A stretch of 64,000 bases of DNA, from NCBI GenBank assembly GCA_964619265.1, contig CAZUCE010000015.1:1-64000 (forward strand), in the 5' to 3' direction. Positions 8,784-18,508 of this stretch are shown here, in pieces; the stretch's first letter is position 1, and every line of letters begins with the position of its first letter. Under the pieces are notes generated by a model. That model saw nothing but the letters and a program-made list of their open reading frames with translations. It had not been told where the DNA came from and searched no databases. Source of the DNA: CAZUCE01 sp964619265. GTDB taxonomy: Bacteria; Planctomycetota; UBA1135; GCA-002686595. The translations under genes were made by a program, and so were the position numbers.

Positions 8784-9982
8784 ATGCCCGGGACGAACCG
8801 CCGAAGCTCGAGGTCTCCGGCCAGCTCCAGGACTTTGCCGCGGAACCTGGCGCCGAGGCCGGTGCGCGAATCGCGTTTCAAGCGCGCAACTCGCCGCAGC
8901 TCGTCCGGCAACTCCTGGGCTGCCTCGACGCGGGTGCGATTCCCGTGCTAGCCCATCCGCGCTGGCCGAATGCGCTCCGCCAGGAAGCGCTCGAACGAGC
9001 CGGAGCCGGGCGCCCTTGGACCGGCGAGCAAGTCGCCACGCTGCTGTTCACGTCGGGTTCCACCGCTGCGCCCAAAGTCGTCGCACATTCGCTGGATGCG
9101 CACCTGGCCTGCGCCCACGCGAGCGGCATGCGCGTTCCGTTCGGGCGGGGCGATCGCTGGCTGCTCAGCCTCCCCCTGTGCCACGTGGGCGGACTGGCTC
9201 TGCTGTTCCGCGCCGTGGTCGGCGGCGGAACGCTGGTCCTTCCCGATCCGGACGAACGCTTGGCCGAAGCGTTGGTGCGCACGCGGCCCAGCCATCTTTC
9301 CTTGGTCGCCGCGCAGCTCCGCGAGCTGCTCGATCATGAAGACGCCCGGGAAGCGCTGGCCGGCTGTCGCCAAATCTTGCTCGGTGGAGGTCCGTGCCCG
9401 CCGGCCTGGCTCGAACAAGCGCGCGAGCTTGGCTGTCCGATCCGGCTGACCTATGGGATGACCGAAATGGCCTCGCAAGTGGCGACCGAATCGGACGGTC
9501 GCCTGACCCCCGTGCACAGCGCAAAACTGCGCGTGGACGCCCAGCGTCAGATCTGGGTGTGCGGTGAGGCGCTCTTCTCGGGTTATCTGGTGAACGATCA
9601 GCTGGAGCTTCCGCTCCAGGACGGCTGGTTTGCCACGGGCGACCTGGGGCGCCCCGGACCCACCGGCGCGCTCGAGATTTTCGGCCGGCTCGACAATCAG
9701 TTCATCTCGGGTGGTGAGAACGTGCAACCCGAAGCGATCGAGGCTGCGTTTCACGCACGCGGGATCGAAGTCGTTGTCGTCGGCGTCCCAGGCGGGAAGT
9801 TTGGAATCCGTCCGGTTGCCTTCAGCCGTGACGGCAAGAACTACGGTGAGCTCGCGATCGAACTGCTGCCGGACTTCTCGCGACCGATCGCCTGGTTGCC
9901 CCTGCCCGGCGCAGACGGACTCAAGCCGCGCCGGCCCGAACTGGCGGCGCTCGCGATCCGCCAACTCAAGGCTCCGGACTGA
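8768..9982 (+). CDS. menE: o-succinylbenzoate--CoA ligase MenE
   Basis: Acyl-adenylate (ANL) superfamily ligase, 404 aa, activating OSB as its CoA ester. Motifs: P-loop LLFTSGSTAAPK, adenine-binding LTYGMTEMASQ, hinge-region DGWFATGDLGR and GRLDNQFISGGENVQPE, and the C-terminal catalytic lysine region GLKPRRPELAAL. I chose the GTG at 8768 because a GAGGAG sequence lies 5 nt upstream (8757-8762); the gene then overlaps menC by 16 nt in another frame. A GTG at 8720 in the same frame is less likely. The C-terminal domain is compact compared with typical ANL enzymes, usual for MenE. Confidence 0.93.
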   Translation: MGQLLDARDEPPKLEVSGQLQDFAAEPGAEAGARIAFQARNSPQLVRQLLGCLDAGAIPVLAHPRWPNALRQEALERAGAGRPWTGEQVATLLFTSGSTAAPKVVAHSLDAHLACAHASGMRVPFGRGDRWLLSLPLCHVGGLALLFRAVVGGGTLVLPDPDERLAEALVRTRPSHLSLVAAQLRELLDHEDAREALAGCRQILLGGGPCPPAWLEQARELGCPIRLTYGMTEMASQVATESDGRLTPVHSAKLRVDAQRQIWVCGEALFSGYLVNDQLELPLQDGWFATGDLGRPGPTGALEIFGRLDNQFISGGENVQPEAIEAAFHARGIEVVVVGVPGGKFGIRPVAFSRDGKNYGELAIELLPDFSRPIAWLPLPGADGLKPRRPELAALAIRQLKAPD

Positions 9983-10157
9983 GCCGCGGGCTTCGGGTGG
10001 GCCAGCAGCGATTTCCCAAGCCGAATCGGGGCTCTCGCCTTGCCTATTTAAACCTCCCTTCCCTGCGCGCAGGCGGCAACGACCGCATGGGTCCGTCGCG
10101 CTTCGGGCCGTGGAAGACCGCAGACCTAGCGGACCGCCACCGAGGGGACCAGCCCGG
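9983..10157. other. convergent intergenic region after menE
   Basis: This 175-nt gap lies between the ends of menE (+) and the thioesterase (-). It contains an AT-rich patch (TATTTAAA near 10045) but no clear hairpin followed by a T-run on either strand and no open frame with coding character. Confidence 0.6.
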
Positions 10158-10585
10158 TCACGATCGTCCTTCCGTAGGAAGGCAACTCCCGAGGGTTCCA
10201 AGCGCGTCTCGCAGCCGTCCGGGAACCGGCTCGGGGCGTCCGGTCTCCGGACGCATGCACACGTGGGTCATGGTCGATCGCACACAGACGTCCCCATCGC
10301 GAACAGCCTCGTAGGCGAGCGTGTAGCTGGTCGCACCGACGCGCTGAACGCGCAACCGGATCTCCAGGCGATCGCCCAGGGCCAGTGGGCGCTCGTGGGT
10401 GACCTCGGCGCTCACGATCGGCAACAACAGATCGCTTTTGGGCAGGTGCTCGCCCAGGGCAAGGTCGACCGACTCGAGCCAGGCCTCGTAGGCTGCATGG
10501 AACCACTCGAGCGCGCGGGCGAAGTAGACGACGCGAGCTGCGTCCGTGTCCGCCAGCCGCACGGTGTGAGAAACGCGGAAGGGCT

Positions 10586-10598
<13 letters not shown>
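10158..10598 (-). CDS. 1,4-dihydroxy-2-naphthoyl-CoA thioesterase (4HBT hotdog fold)
   Basis: Hydrolyses DHNA-CoA to DHNA, the step between MenB and MenA. The 146-aa hotdog protein has the 4HBT signature LADTDAARVVYFARALEW, with the active-site Asp, then FHAAYEAWLES, very similar in layout to the cyanobacterial/plant DHNA-CoA thioesterases. No ATG exists at a suitable place: the TTG at 10598 starts inside the end of menB, overlapping it by 13 nt, and gives a normal family length; an in-frame GTG a few codons before LADTDAAR would remove conserved residues. Coupling to menB supports the function. Confidence 0.85.
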
Positions 10599-11479
<881 letters not shown>

Positions 11480-11520
11480 GGGGGCATCTTAGGTGCCGCG
11501 CTGGTCGAGCTCTGCTCCGT

Positions 11521-12270
11521 TCAGGCGGCTCGTTCGCCGGAATCGGACGGAACCCCAGCCCCAGAAGCCGGCGCGATACGCATCCGAGCCTCCTCGGGCG
11601 CTTGGAACATCAGCAGGTCCAGGATCGATAGCCCCGGCTCGAAGGGTCGCCCGCCTTGGTTGTAGGGGCCGGCGCTCGATTCCAGAATCGACAGCTCGAT
11701 CCCAGCCGCCGAGAATCGAGCCGGGTCGAACAGCTCGCGCCCGCCCGCGGGGTTGATGTAGCGCGTCGCCCCAAGCGCCTTGGCGGCCTCGAAAGCCCAA
11801 TCCCCCGGCCCTTGAATCCGGGATCGGTCGAGGCCCAGACCAGAGTGCAGGCGCGGCGCGAAGGGGATCTTCAACCGCTCGCACAGGGCGGTGAGCAACG
11901 CAAGGTTCACATCGATCAGGCGCTCGTGGCGCCTGGCGCCCACTCCCTGAATCAACGGAATCAGCTCACCGTAGTACGGAGCTTCGCGATAGTGGGCAAG
12001 CTGCCCGACGAGTCGCTCCGCCCAGTTCGGATCGGCGATTCGTATATCCCTGATTAGGGTTTCGCGTCCGTGCTGCGCCACGGGGACGCGCACGTACTGC
12101 CAGCTCTTCGCCGGATGCAGGATGCGGTTTCGGTTGACCCAGCCGCGGCGGATCATCTGGGCATCGTCGAAGACAAGCCAAACGTCCGAACGTGCGATCA
12201 GTTCGAAGTAGCCCGGGTACGGCAGGAAGTAGGGCTGCATGAACCCTAGCGTGAGCGGATCGCTCGACAT
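11521..12270 (-). CDS. WbqC family protein
   Basis: The 249-aa protein matches the WbqC-like family found in O-antigen and surface-glycan loci: N-terminal FMQPYFLPYPGYFELI, DVWLVFDDAQMIRRGWVNRN, and the late IPFAPRLHSGLGL and YINPAGGRELFD blocks. The biochemical role of WbqC proteins is not firmly known to me; they are suspected to act in sugar N-acylation or transfer. The C-terminal 20 residues are Ala/Ser-rich and probably disordered. Its start overlaps the preceding gene by one base (TGATG), making an operon with the GT2-family gene further upstream. Confidence 0.88.
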   Translation of the reverse strand: MSSDPLTLGFMQPYFLPYPGYFELIARSDVWLVFDDAQMIRRGWVNRNRILHPAKSWQYVRVPVAQHGRETLIRDIRIADPNWAERLVGQLAHYREAPYYGELIPLIQGVGARRHERLIDVNLALLTALCERLKIPFAPRLHSGLGLDRSRIQGPGDWAFEAAKALGATRYINPAGGRELFDPARFSAAGIELSILESSAGPYNQGGRPFEPGLSILDLLMFQAPEEARMRIAPASGAGVPSDSGERAA

Positions 12271-13058
12271 CAGACCGCGCGAAACGGGGAGTGCGCCGGT
12301 CGCCAGGCCGGAAAGCGACCGGCGCGCTGCTCTGCGTTGCGCTCGGCGCCCAGAGCCCGCAATGCCGCCAAGTAGGCCTCTCCAAGGGGAGCCAGCGGCT
12401 CGGTGTCCAAGGGTCCGTCGCGACCGGTGGCTCTTGCCGCCGCGAGCAAGGCGTTCAGCCTTTGAAGTCTCCAGGCCGCGCGGGATTCCCGCTCGACCAG
12501 CGAAACATCGGTCGCGGAGGGCAGACAGAGCAACGGCTGGGCTAGCCGGTGGGTTCCCCCGTGCGCTTCGCAGACAAAGAAGGTGGCGACGTCCAGCGCG
12601 GAGTACCCACTCAAGTCCCGATGGCCGAGGATCGCGCTGGGTGCCACCGCCACCTGCGGTGCGGTTCGAGTTGCGTCGAGCAATTCGCTCAAGGCCAGCG
12701 GCTGCTGCGCCTTGGACGGCTCCAGAGGCGATGCGACGTACAAGGTTCCAGCCGGAACCTCGGCCAACTCGCCGAGTCCGCGGGCATCCAACGCAGCCCC
12801 GATGGGCAGCTCGATCTGTAGCTCGCCCTGGGCGTTCTCGGCGCTGTGAAGCAGCTTTGATGAGCGATCCGCACCGTCGTGGGTAAACAACTGGAAGCGC
12901 GAATTCCCCGAGCAGCTCTGCGCCACGCGATCGATCTGGGCCTTCTCGGACTCGTCCATCCAGATCTGGACCGTCACGTCATGATTCTCGAGCGCGGCGA
13001 GCGCTGCAAACATCTCGCTCGCTCGCCGGCTCCTTAGGAGGAGGACCTCTAGTTTCAT
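12270..13058 (-). CDS. hypothetical protein, possibly a degenerate GT-A-like protein
   Basis: 262 aa, no family recognised with certainty. It begins MKLEVLLLRSRRASEMFAAL, then HDVTVQIWMDE, a pattern like the first strand and helix of GT2-type Rossmann folds, but no DxD metal motif is visible, so it may be an inactive relative or something else. C-terminal third is Ala/Arg-rich. It is translationally coupled on both sides: 4-nt overlap with the upstream GT2 gene and TGATG with wbqC-like, so it belongs to the glycan operon. Confidence 0.6.
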   Translation of the reverse strand: MKLEVLLLRSRRASEMFAALAALENHDVTVQIWMDESEKAQIDRVAQSCSGNSRFQLFTHDGADRSSKLLHSAENAQGELQIELPIGAALDARGLGELAEVPAGTLYVASPLEPSKAQQPLALSELLDATRTAPQVAVAPSAILGHRDLSGYSALDVATFFVCEAHGGTHRLAQPLLCLPSATDVSLVERESRAAWRLQRLNALLAAARATGRDGPLDTEPLAPLGEAYLAALRALGAERNAEQRAGRFPAWRPAHSPFRAV

Positions 13059-14041
13059 GCCCTGGCTCTCCGTTCTGCGGCCGGGGCGCCCGCGACCCGG
13101 CGTTCCGCAAATTGGAGCCGCTGATTCTCCGCTTCCAGCTTCGCACGATAGCGCGCCCAGTCACCGGTCATCTCGGCGATCGTCGCGAGCAGCGTGCGTT
13201 TGGCTGCGCTGAGTTCCGGAGCGCTGCCGTGCCGCAGTTCGAATTCGGTGACCTCGTCGTAGCGGTACAACAAACCGTTCAGGTCGTAGGCTCGGCAGGT
13301 CTCCGCGCTGCTGCATCCGCTGCCGTCGAAATCTGCCGTTTGACGCGTCATCTGCCGTTCGTGACGCCGCCAGAACACCAGTGGCTCCGATAAGTAGTGA
13401 AAGCCACCGAGCAGGGCCGCTCGCGTGGGCAGCACGTGGTCACCGCCACGTGGGAGCCGCTCCCGGTCAAGGGGTCCAAACTCGGTGAACACCCGTCGCT
13501 CGAAACCGAAGGTCGCGCCGAGCTGGCGGGGACTCCAAGCCACGCGACAAAGCTCCTCCAGCGGAATCGCGGCGCTCGGCTCGGATTCGGGGGCAAGCAG
13601 TTCCGCTGCGCCCGGTTCCGTGCCCGTATGGGCTTGACTCGCGATCAAGCTAGCTCCGGTCGAAATCCAGGTCTCCGCCATGCGCTGGACGCGATCCGAA
13701 CGCGAGATATCGTCCCCGTGGGACAGCACCAGGAAGTCCGCGTCGGTGCGCGACATGGCATCCGACAGGTTGCGGGCCGCGCCCACGTTGGTTCCCTGGC
13801 GTTGCAGGATCAGCCGGTGGGGTCCGCGGTAATTCGCGGCGCGCTGGCAAATCTTCTTCCAGGTCCCGTCGTCCGATCCGTCATCCGAAACGACAAGGTC
13901 AAGAGACGGCCAAGTCTGAGCCAGGGCGCCGTCCAACGCAGCCTCCACGTACCGCTCGTGCCGGTACGTCGTCAGGAGCAAGCCGACGCGCGGGGGTCGA
14001 ATGCCAGTGGGGACAGGGCGCAGGGAGTGCAGGTGGACCAT
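13055..14041 (-). CDS. glycosyltransferase family 2 protein
   Basis: Inverting GT-A glycosyltransferase, 328 aa, cytoplasmic and probably membrane-associated. Motifs: the N-terminal VGLLLTTYRHERYVEAAL segment, nucleotide-binding LDLVVSDDGSDDGTW, and the second aspartate pair LSHGDDIS in place of the usual DADD. A C-terminal region (VFWRRHERQMTR) is as in many O-antigen transferases, and the last 30 residues are charged and helical. First gene of the leftward glycan operon with the two genes after it (4-nt overlap). The ATG at 14041 faces a divergent DegT aminotransferase gene. Confidence 0.9.
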   Translation of the reverse strand: MVHLHSLRPVPTGIRPPRVGLLLTTYRHERYVEAALDGALAQTWPSLDLVVSDDGSDDGTWKKICQRAANYRGPHRLILQRQGTNVGAARNLSDAMSRTDADFLVLSHGDDISRSDRVQRMAETWISTGASLIASQAHTGTEPGAAELLAPESEPSAAIPLEELCRVAWSPRQLGATFGFERRVFTEFGPLDRERLPRGGDHVLPTRAALLGGFHYLSEPLVFWRRHERQMTRQTADFDGSGCSSAETCRAYDLNGLLYRYDEVTEFELRHGSAPELSAAKRTLLATIAEMTGDWARYRAKLEAENQRLQFAERRVAGAPAAERRARA

Positions 14042-14183
14042 GATGGGATGGCAACGGGCGATAGAGAGAGCTATCGGCTCCCTGAGGGCTCGCTCCGGAC
14101 GGACCGGCCGGGGGCGAACCCAGGAGCGGGAGCCCGCGGGGCCCCGCTTTACCTCCCCCGCCAGCCCGTCGATATCCGTGGGG

Positions 14184-15524
14184 ATGGACCTCCCCGAGTC
14201 CGCAACCCCACCGGCCGACCCAGACCTCGCATCGCCGGCCGATTTGGCCGCGCGCGAGCCGGGAGCGGCGCTGCCCGCGCGGAGCCGGCAGGCCGCCGCC
14301 CACAGGCCGGCCGGACTGGCCCCTGGCGAGTTGCTCGCCGGCTCTTCCGCGATTCAGACCGAGCCCAGCCCAACCGGTCTTCGCGACAACAACGGTCGCC
14401 GGCTGATTCCGGTCACGGTGCCGCTGGTCCCCGAATTCAGGGAACTCGAGCGCGGACTGCGCGATGTGCTGAACCGTCGCTGGCTCACCAATCAGGGGCA
14501 CTACGCGGACCAGCTCACCGCACGCTTGATGACCGAAATGCAGGCCCCCGCCCTGAGCCTGGTCTCCAGCGGAACCCAGGCCGTCGAGCTCATGCTGCGT
14601 GCGGGGATGCCACCCGGCGAAGTGCTGGTTCCGTCCTTCAGCTTCCCGGCTACCTGGAACTTGCTCTGTCGCGACAGCCGCTGGAAACCTGTGTTTGTGG
14701 ACATCGGGTCCGATTACTGCATGGATCCGGCTGCCGCGGAACGCGCGATCACACCCAGAACCAGTGGGATCCTCGCCGTGCACACCTACGGACAGCCCTG
14801 TCACGTAGATGCGCTCGAAGCACTCGCCCAGCGCCACGACCTGCGTTTGTTCTTCGACGCAGCCCATGCGTTCGGAGTCCGCATCGAGGGCCAGCCACTC
14901 GCCCAGCGCGGGGATGCCAGCGCCTTTAGCTTTCACGCAACCAAAGTCTTCAACACCGTGGAGGGCGGAGCCGTCGCGGGGACGAACTCCGACCTGATTG
15001 CCGCCGTCGACCGCGAACGCAACTTCGGATTCGGCGGACCGGACGGCCAAGCCTCCTTCGGCACCAACGCGAAGATCGACGAGTACCGCTGTGTGCATGG
15101 TTTGGCCGTCTTGCCCCTGGTACGCGCGGCGATCGCCCGCCGTCTCGAAGTGGCGGCGACCTACCTCACCCGCCTAACTCCCCTCGAGGACCGCGGTTGC
15201 GTCCTGCCCAGGCACTTGTTTGAAGGAACCTCCTGGCAACCGAATGGTGCCTACTTCCCAATCCGCTTCCCCGATCCCTCCGGTCTGACCTGCGACCAAG
15301 CGCTTCAAGCCCTCCAGCGCGTCGGCGTTCTCCCGCGCCGGTACTTCGACGATCGCCCCTTCCGCAGCCAGCTCTATGCACCGTTCCTGCGTGCCGAAAC
15401 CACGCCCCGCGCCGCGGAGTTCTCGAAGCAAGTCCTGTGCTTGCCCATCCACCACGAACTCAGCCGAGACGACCTCGAGCTGATCTGCGGGACCTTGCGC
15501 GCCCTGGCGCAATCGACCGCTTGA
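14184..15524 (+). CDS. DegT/DnrJ/EryC1/StrS family aminotransferase
   Basis: PLP-dependent nucleotide-sugar aminotransferase, 446 aa from the ATG at 14184. The PLP lysine sits in FSFHATKVFNTVEGG (about residue 254), the pyridine-N aspartate in FFDAAHAFG, and the phosphate-binding region in LVSSGTQAVEL. The family core begins only at IPVTVPLVPEF, about 75 residues in; the preceding stretch is Pro/Ala-rich, so the true start may be later, for example the TTG at 14331. Divergent from the GT2 gene across about 140 nt that must hold promoters. Likely makes an amino sugar for the surface glycan. Converges with the TerB-DnaJ gene, one base apart. Confidence 0.88.
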   Translation: MDLPESATPPADPDLASPADLAAREPGAALPARSRQAAAHRPAGLAPGELLAGSSAIQTEPSPTGLRDNNGRRLIPVTVPLVPEFRELERGLRDVLNRRWLTNQGHYADQLTARLMTEMQAPALSLVSSGTQAVELMLRAGMPPGEVLVPSFSFPATWNLLCRDSRWKPVFVDIGSDYCMDPAAAERAITPRTSGILAVHTYGQPCHVDALEALAQRHDLRLFFDAAHAFGVRIEGQPLAQRGDASAFSFHATKVFNTVEGGAVAGTNSDLIAAVDRERNFGFGGPDGQASFGTNAKIDEYRCVHGLAVLPLVRAAIARRLEVAATYLTRLTPLEDRGCVLPRHLFEGTSWQPNGAYFPIRFPDPSGLTCDQALQALQRVGVLPRRYFDDRPFRSQLYAPFLRAETTPRAAEFSKQVLCLPIHHELSRDDLELICGTLRALAQSTA

Positions 15525-15525
15525 C

Positions 15526-16194
15526 TCAGTCGATCTTGCGCAGCGCCTCATAGGCCCTGCGGACCTCAAGAAACCGAGCCTTTGCCTCGCGCGCAGCCTG
15601 CTCGCCGAGATGCTCGTGACGATCGGGATGGAATTGGAGGGCTAGCTGGCGGTAGCGCGCGTCGATCTCAGCCGGGGTCGCGTCGTGTGCTAAGCCGAGA
15701 ACCTCGCAAAGCACCGGCGGCTCGTTCCATCCGGTCTCGACCGTTCGCCGCCCGCGGGCCAGCAAGCGGAGCAAATCCCGTTGAGCAAGCCCCAATCCGC
15801 GCGCAATCGGCTCGAGCGAAGCCACCTCAACCTGCGTGACCCGCCCGTCGGAGCTAGCGAGCTGGCAGCACCACTCCAAAACGGTCTCGCACTCAGAGCG
15901 GCTCAGGCAACCAGCCAGCTCGCGGGCCAGAGACTTCAGATCCCTGGACTTGAGCTGGGGTGGATCCCCTCCAAAAACCCCCTCACTTGCATAGTCAGGG
16001 CCGAAACGCTCGCCGAGAAAACGCTGCAACAGCTCCTGTTCTTCCTCGGTCACCACATCATCCGCACGAACGACGGCGCGCAACAACCAAGCGATTTGAA
16101 GGCGGACCCACTCCACTTGCTTTCGATCCGCAGTCCCCACGGGAACGCCGAGGCCTGGCCGCAGCCACGTCGTGAGAAGCTTGCGCCACATCAC
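15526..16194 (-). CDS. TerB-like domain plus C-terminal J domain protein (DjlA-like)
   Basis: 222 aa. N-terminal about 130 residues are helical with the TerB/DjlA pattern (RLQIAWLLRAVVRADDVVTEEE, CCQLASSDGRVTQVE). The C-terminal J domain (about 160-222) keeps the HPD tripeptide in QLALQFHPDRHE, needed to stimulate a DnaK ATPase. Unlike E. coli DjlA, no clear N-terminal membrane span is visible, only a weakly hydrophobic start. It interrupts the glycan island and is probably unrelated to it. Confidence 0.85.
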   Translation of the reverse strand: MMWRKLLTTWLRPGLGVPVGTADRKQVEWVRLQIAWLLRAVVRADDVVTEEEQELLQRFLGERFGPDYASEGVFGGDPPQLKSRDLKSLARELAGCLSRSECETVLEWCCQLASSDGRVTQVEVASLEPIARGLGLAQRDLLRLLARGRRTVETGWNEPPVLCEVLGLAHDATPAEIDARYRQLALQFHPDRHEHLGEQAAREAKARFLEVRRAYEALRKID

Positions 16195-16334
16195 CTCAAT
16201 CTACGGAGATTTCCCTTCTTTGATTCAGAGCAGAGCTCAAATTCTGTGGGGTAACCGAGGTGGGTTGAAGGTCCCGACGCGTTCGAGAGCTACCCTCTGC
16301 CGGTTCAACGTTATCTCGCGGGAGTGGGGCTCCA

Positions 16335-17336
16335 TCAGCCGGAGCCTGTGCGCGCTAGAAGCCATCCGAGCGCTAGTTGGGTTACGGCCGGATCGGGTCC
16401 GCTCCACTCCGGCGGTTCGGGACCCTCTGGACGCGGTTCGGCGAAGAGCTCCTCGCGTCCGAAAAAGCGCCGGGCTACCGCTCGATTGCCGGCGTGAAAG
16501 CGATCGAGGATGGCACGGCGACCGGCGGGTCCCACGACCGGCGTGTCGTCGAAGACGTTCGTTCCGCGGGTGCGTGCCGTCAGCTCGATCCACTCCCGGT
16601 GAAAACGCCGTTTCTCTTGGACCGTTAGCGGAAGGCGATTGATCTGCCTCTGGAACTCGAGCAATTCGCGGCACAGACCCGAGTTGACCGATTGCTCCGG
16701 TGCGGGGAGTCCTTTGGGATCGGTTCCCAGCTCGGTCAGGAGGTCTGCGACCACTTCACCGCGGGCCAGGTGATTGGGCTCATAGAGGCGCACCGAAAGC
16801 GCGTCCGGTCCAAAGACGCTTGCCCAGCGCTCGAGTTGGGCTTCGAAGTCCCACTGGGGCGCGGTGGCTTCGAGACACTCCGCAAAGCTGCCACTGAAGC
16901 CCTGAGCCTTCACGGCCTGGTTGTACCAGGACACGACCAGGTGATCCTGACGACGCAGGTACACGAGCAGCCGCGCGCGACGGCCCGACTCGGCGCTCTC
17001 GATGGCCTCGCGCAGCTCCTCGGGAGCCGGCTGCAGGAAGAAGTTCTCGCTCGAAAGCACCACGCTAGGCTCCGGGCGCTGGAGCGCGGTATGCAGGTCC
17101 GCGACCAAGGCGCTCAATCCGCGCGACTGGGGCGTCGCCCACTCGGGGTAGCCACCGCCGAGAAGGAACGCCAGGTCGTGGTGGCCGAAGCCGCGCAGCC
17201 CGACATCCGGATAGAGGATGCCCCGCTCGGCTAGGTCCCGCGACGCCACCGACAGGAAGCGTTGAATCGCTGTCGATCCGGTTTTCGGTCCGCCGAGGTG
17301 AACGACGATCTCGCGCGGTGAATCGGAGAGGCTCAA
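16335..17336 (-). CDS. sulfotransferase-like protein
   Basis: 333 aa. The N-terminus IVVHLGGPKTGSTAIQRFL has the P-loop-like 5'-phosphosulfate binding pattern (G-x-x-K-T-G-S-T) of PAPS-dependent sulfotransferases; ARLLVYLRRQDHLVVSWYNQ resembles the 3'-phosphate binding segment. The start is a TTG at 17336 in a TTGA overlap with the upstream DegT gene; the open frame continues for 111 codons further but only inside that gene. End of a four-gene leftward run (sulfotransferase, DegT, DegT-like dehydratase, this gene), suggesting sulfation of a sugar polymer. Confidence 0.85.
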   Translation of the reverse strand: MSLSDSPREIVVHLGGPKTGSTAIQRFLSVASRDLAERGILYPDVGLRGFGHHDLAFLLGGGYPEWATPQSRGLSALVADLHTALQRPEPSVVLSSENFFLQPAPEELREAIESAESGRRARLLVYLRRQDHLVVSWYNQAVKAQGFSGSFAECLEATAPQWDFEAQLERWASVFGPDALSVRLYEPNHLARGEVVADLLTELGTDPKGLPAPEQSVNSGLCRELLEFQRQINRLPLTVQEKRRFHREWIELTARTRGTNVFDDTPVVGPAGRRAILDRFHAGNRAVARRFFGREELFAEPRPEGPEPPEWSGPDPAVTQLALGWLLARTGSG

Positions 17337-18508
17337 GACGCCAACCTGCGCATCGGCGCGGCCTGCTTGAGTGTTCGTGCCACCTGTGTGACGATTCGGT
17401 CGACGGTCGCTGGCTGCACTTGCGAGCCGAGCGGGAGGCGTACACGCCGAGCCGCCAGCTCCTCGGCCACCGGCCAGGGACCCGCGACCTTGAGGGCTGC
17501 GGCTTCCCCTGCATGGCGGCTGCCTAACCGAGTCAACTCGCGAGGCGACAGGGGCCGCGCGGATTCGATGCCGTGTGAGGCGAGGTTCGTGACCACCCGA
17601 AGCGCGTCCTCGGGTGATTCGAGTTCGACTTCGAGCGCTTCGTGGTTCGATTCTTGTCCTTCGGGACATTCGATCAAAGAAGCTCCCGGCACTTCGGCCA
17701 GCCGATCTCGGTAGCGCGCGAATAGGTCGGCATTGGCGGCCCGGTGGTTCGAAAGCTCCGCGAGTCCGGCGAGAATCAAAGCTGCCGGGGCTTCGGCCAT
17801 TTTTCCATTGAGGCGCGGCTGGATCAGTCCGTCGCCGCGGCCCCCATGAAAACTGCGCAGCCAGCGCAGGCGTTCCGCCAAGCTCTCGTCGTGGGTCACG
17901 GCGACCGAGCCTTCTCCAGCCCCGACGATGTGGTGCGACGAGAAGGAGTAGCAGGCGATGGCCCTGGAGGCTTCGGGCAGGCGAAAGCTCGTTCCAAGAA
18001 CCTCGCTGGCGTCGATCAACATCGGAAGCTGGTGACGCTCCGCAACGTCCAGCAGATCCTCGGGGAGCTCGGGTCGATGGGCCGCGGGGACCGCAGCGAG
18101 AGCCACAAACGGTTGCCCACTGCGCGCGGAGGCGCAGCGGTCGAGCGCGTCGGGATCCAAAGCGCCGGTCCGCGAGTTCACATCGACCAAAACGGGCTCG
18201 GCTCCTCCCCAGGCGATCCCTTGGATCAACTCAGCGCTCGCTCGAGCTGGCACCGCGATTCGTCCACGCAGGTCGAGAGCTCGCGTTGCGAGCGCGAGCC
18301 CGATCGTCGTATTTGTCAAGCAGACGCTTCTGCGACCTCCAGCCACCCCAGCGAAGCTGCTGTCGAGTTCGGTGACCAGCGGGCCTTGGTTCGCAAACCA
18401 GGCCCGCTGGAAGATGCCCTCGAAGGCATGCTGAATGGCCTCGGCCGGCGGCAATCGAAACTGCCCGAGCCGCACAGGCTCAGGGCTCGGTTGCAAACGA
18501 GTGGTCAT
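17333..18508 (-). CDS. DegT-family protein with His at the PLP-lysine site (ColD/RfbH-like dehydratase candidate)
   Basis: 391 aa, DegT/DnrJ/EryC1 fold: N-terminal FANQGPLVTELDSSFAG, LTNTTIGLALATRAL, pyridine-N aspartate in MLIDASEVLG. The position that holds the PLP lysine in this family is His193 (YSFSSHHIVGAGEG; compare FSLHATKLLNGFEGG in the neighbour). A His there, preceded by another His, is the hallmark of NDP-sugar 3-dehydratases of the ColD/RfbH type, which use PMP to remove the C3 hydroxyl. The four spaced cysteines of the [2Fe-2S] RfbH/E1 group are not apparent, closer to ColD. ATG at 18508 in an ATGA overlap. It could also be an inactive paralogue. Confidence 0.82.
   Translation of the reverse strand: MTTRLQPSPEPVRLGQFRLPPAEAIQHAFEGIFQRAWFANQGPLVTELDSSFAGVAGGRRSVCLTNTTIGLALATRALDLRGRIAVPARASAELIQGIAWGGAEPVLVDVNSRTGALDPDALDRCASARSGQPFVALAAVPAAHRPELPEDLLDVAERHQLPMLIDASEVLGTSFRLPEASRAIACYSFSSHHIVGAGEGSVAVTHDESLAERLRWLRSFHGGRGDGLIQPRLNGKMAEAPAALILAGLAELSNHRAANADLFARYRDRLAEVPGASLIECPEGQESNHEALEVELESPEDALRVVTNLASHGIESARPLSPRELTRLGSRHAGEAAALKVAGPWPVAEELAARRVRLPLGSQVQPATVDRIVTQVARTLKQAAPMRRLAS

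Noticed and set aside
10168..10182. CCTTCC-GTA-GGAAGG hairpin taken as a terminator between menE and the thioesterase
   Set aside because: It lies inside the last codons of the thioesterase gene (stop at 10158-10160), with a 3-nt loop and no T-run; likely chance or mild mRNA structure.
14001..14183. N-terminal extension of the DegT aminotransferase from the ATG at 14001
   Set aside because: It overlaps the divergent GT2 gene start and adds about 60 Arg/Gly-rich residues lacking family similarity.
13899..15098. 399-codon minus-strand open frame
   Set aside because: Antisense to the DegT aminotransferase, whose PLP-lysine motif lies on the plus strand; the antisense product has no recognisable domain.
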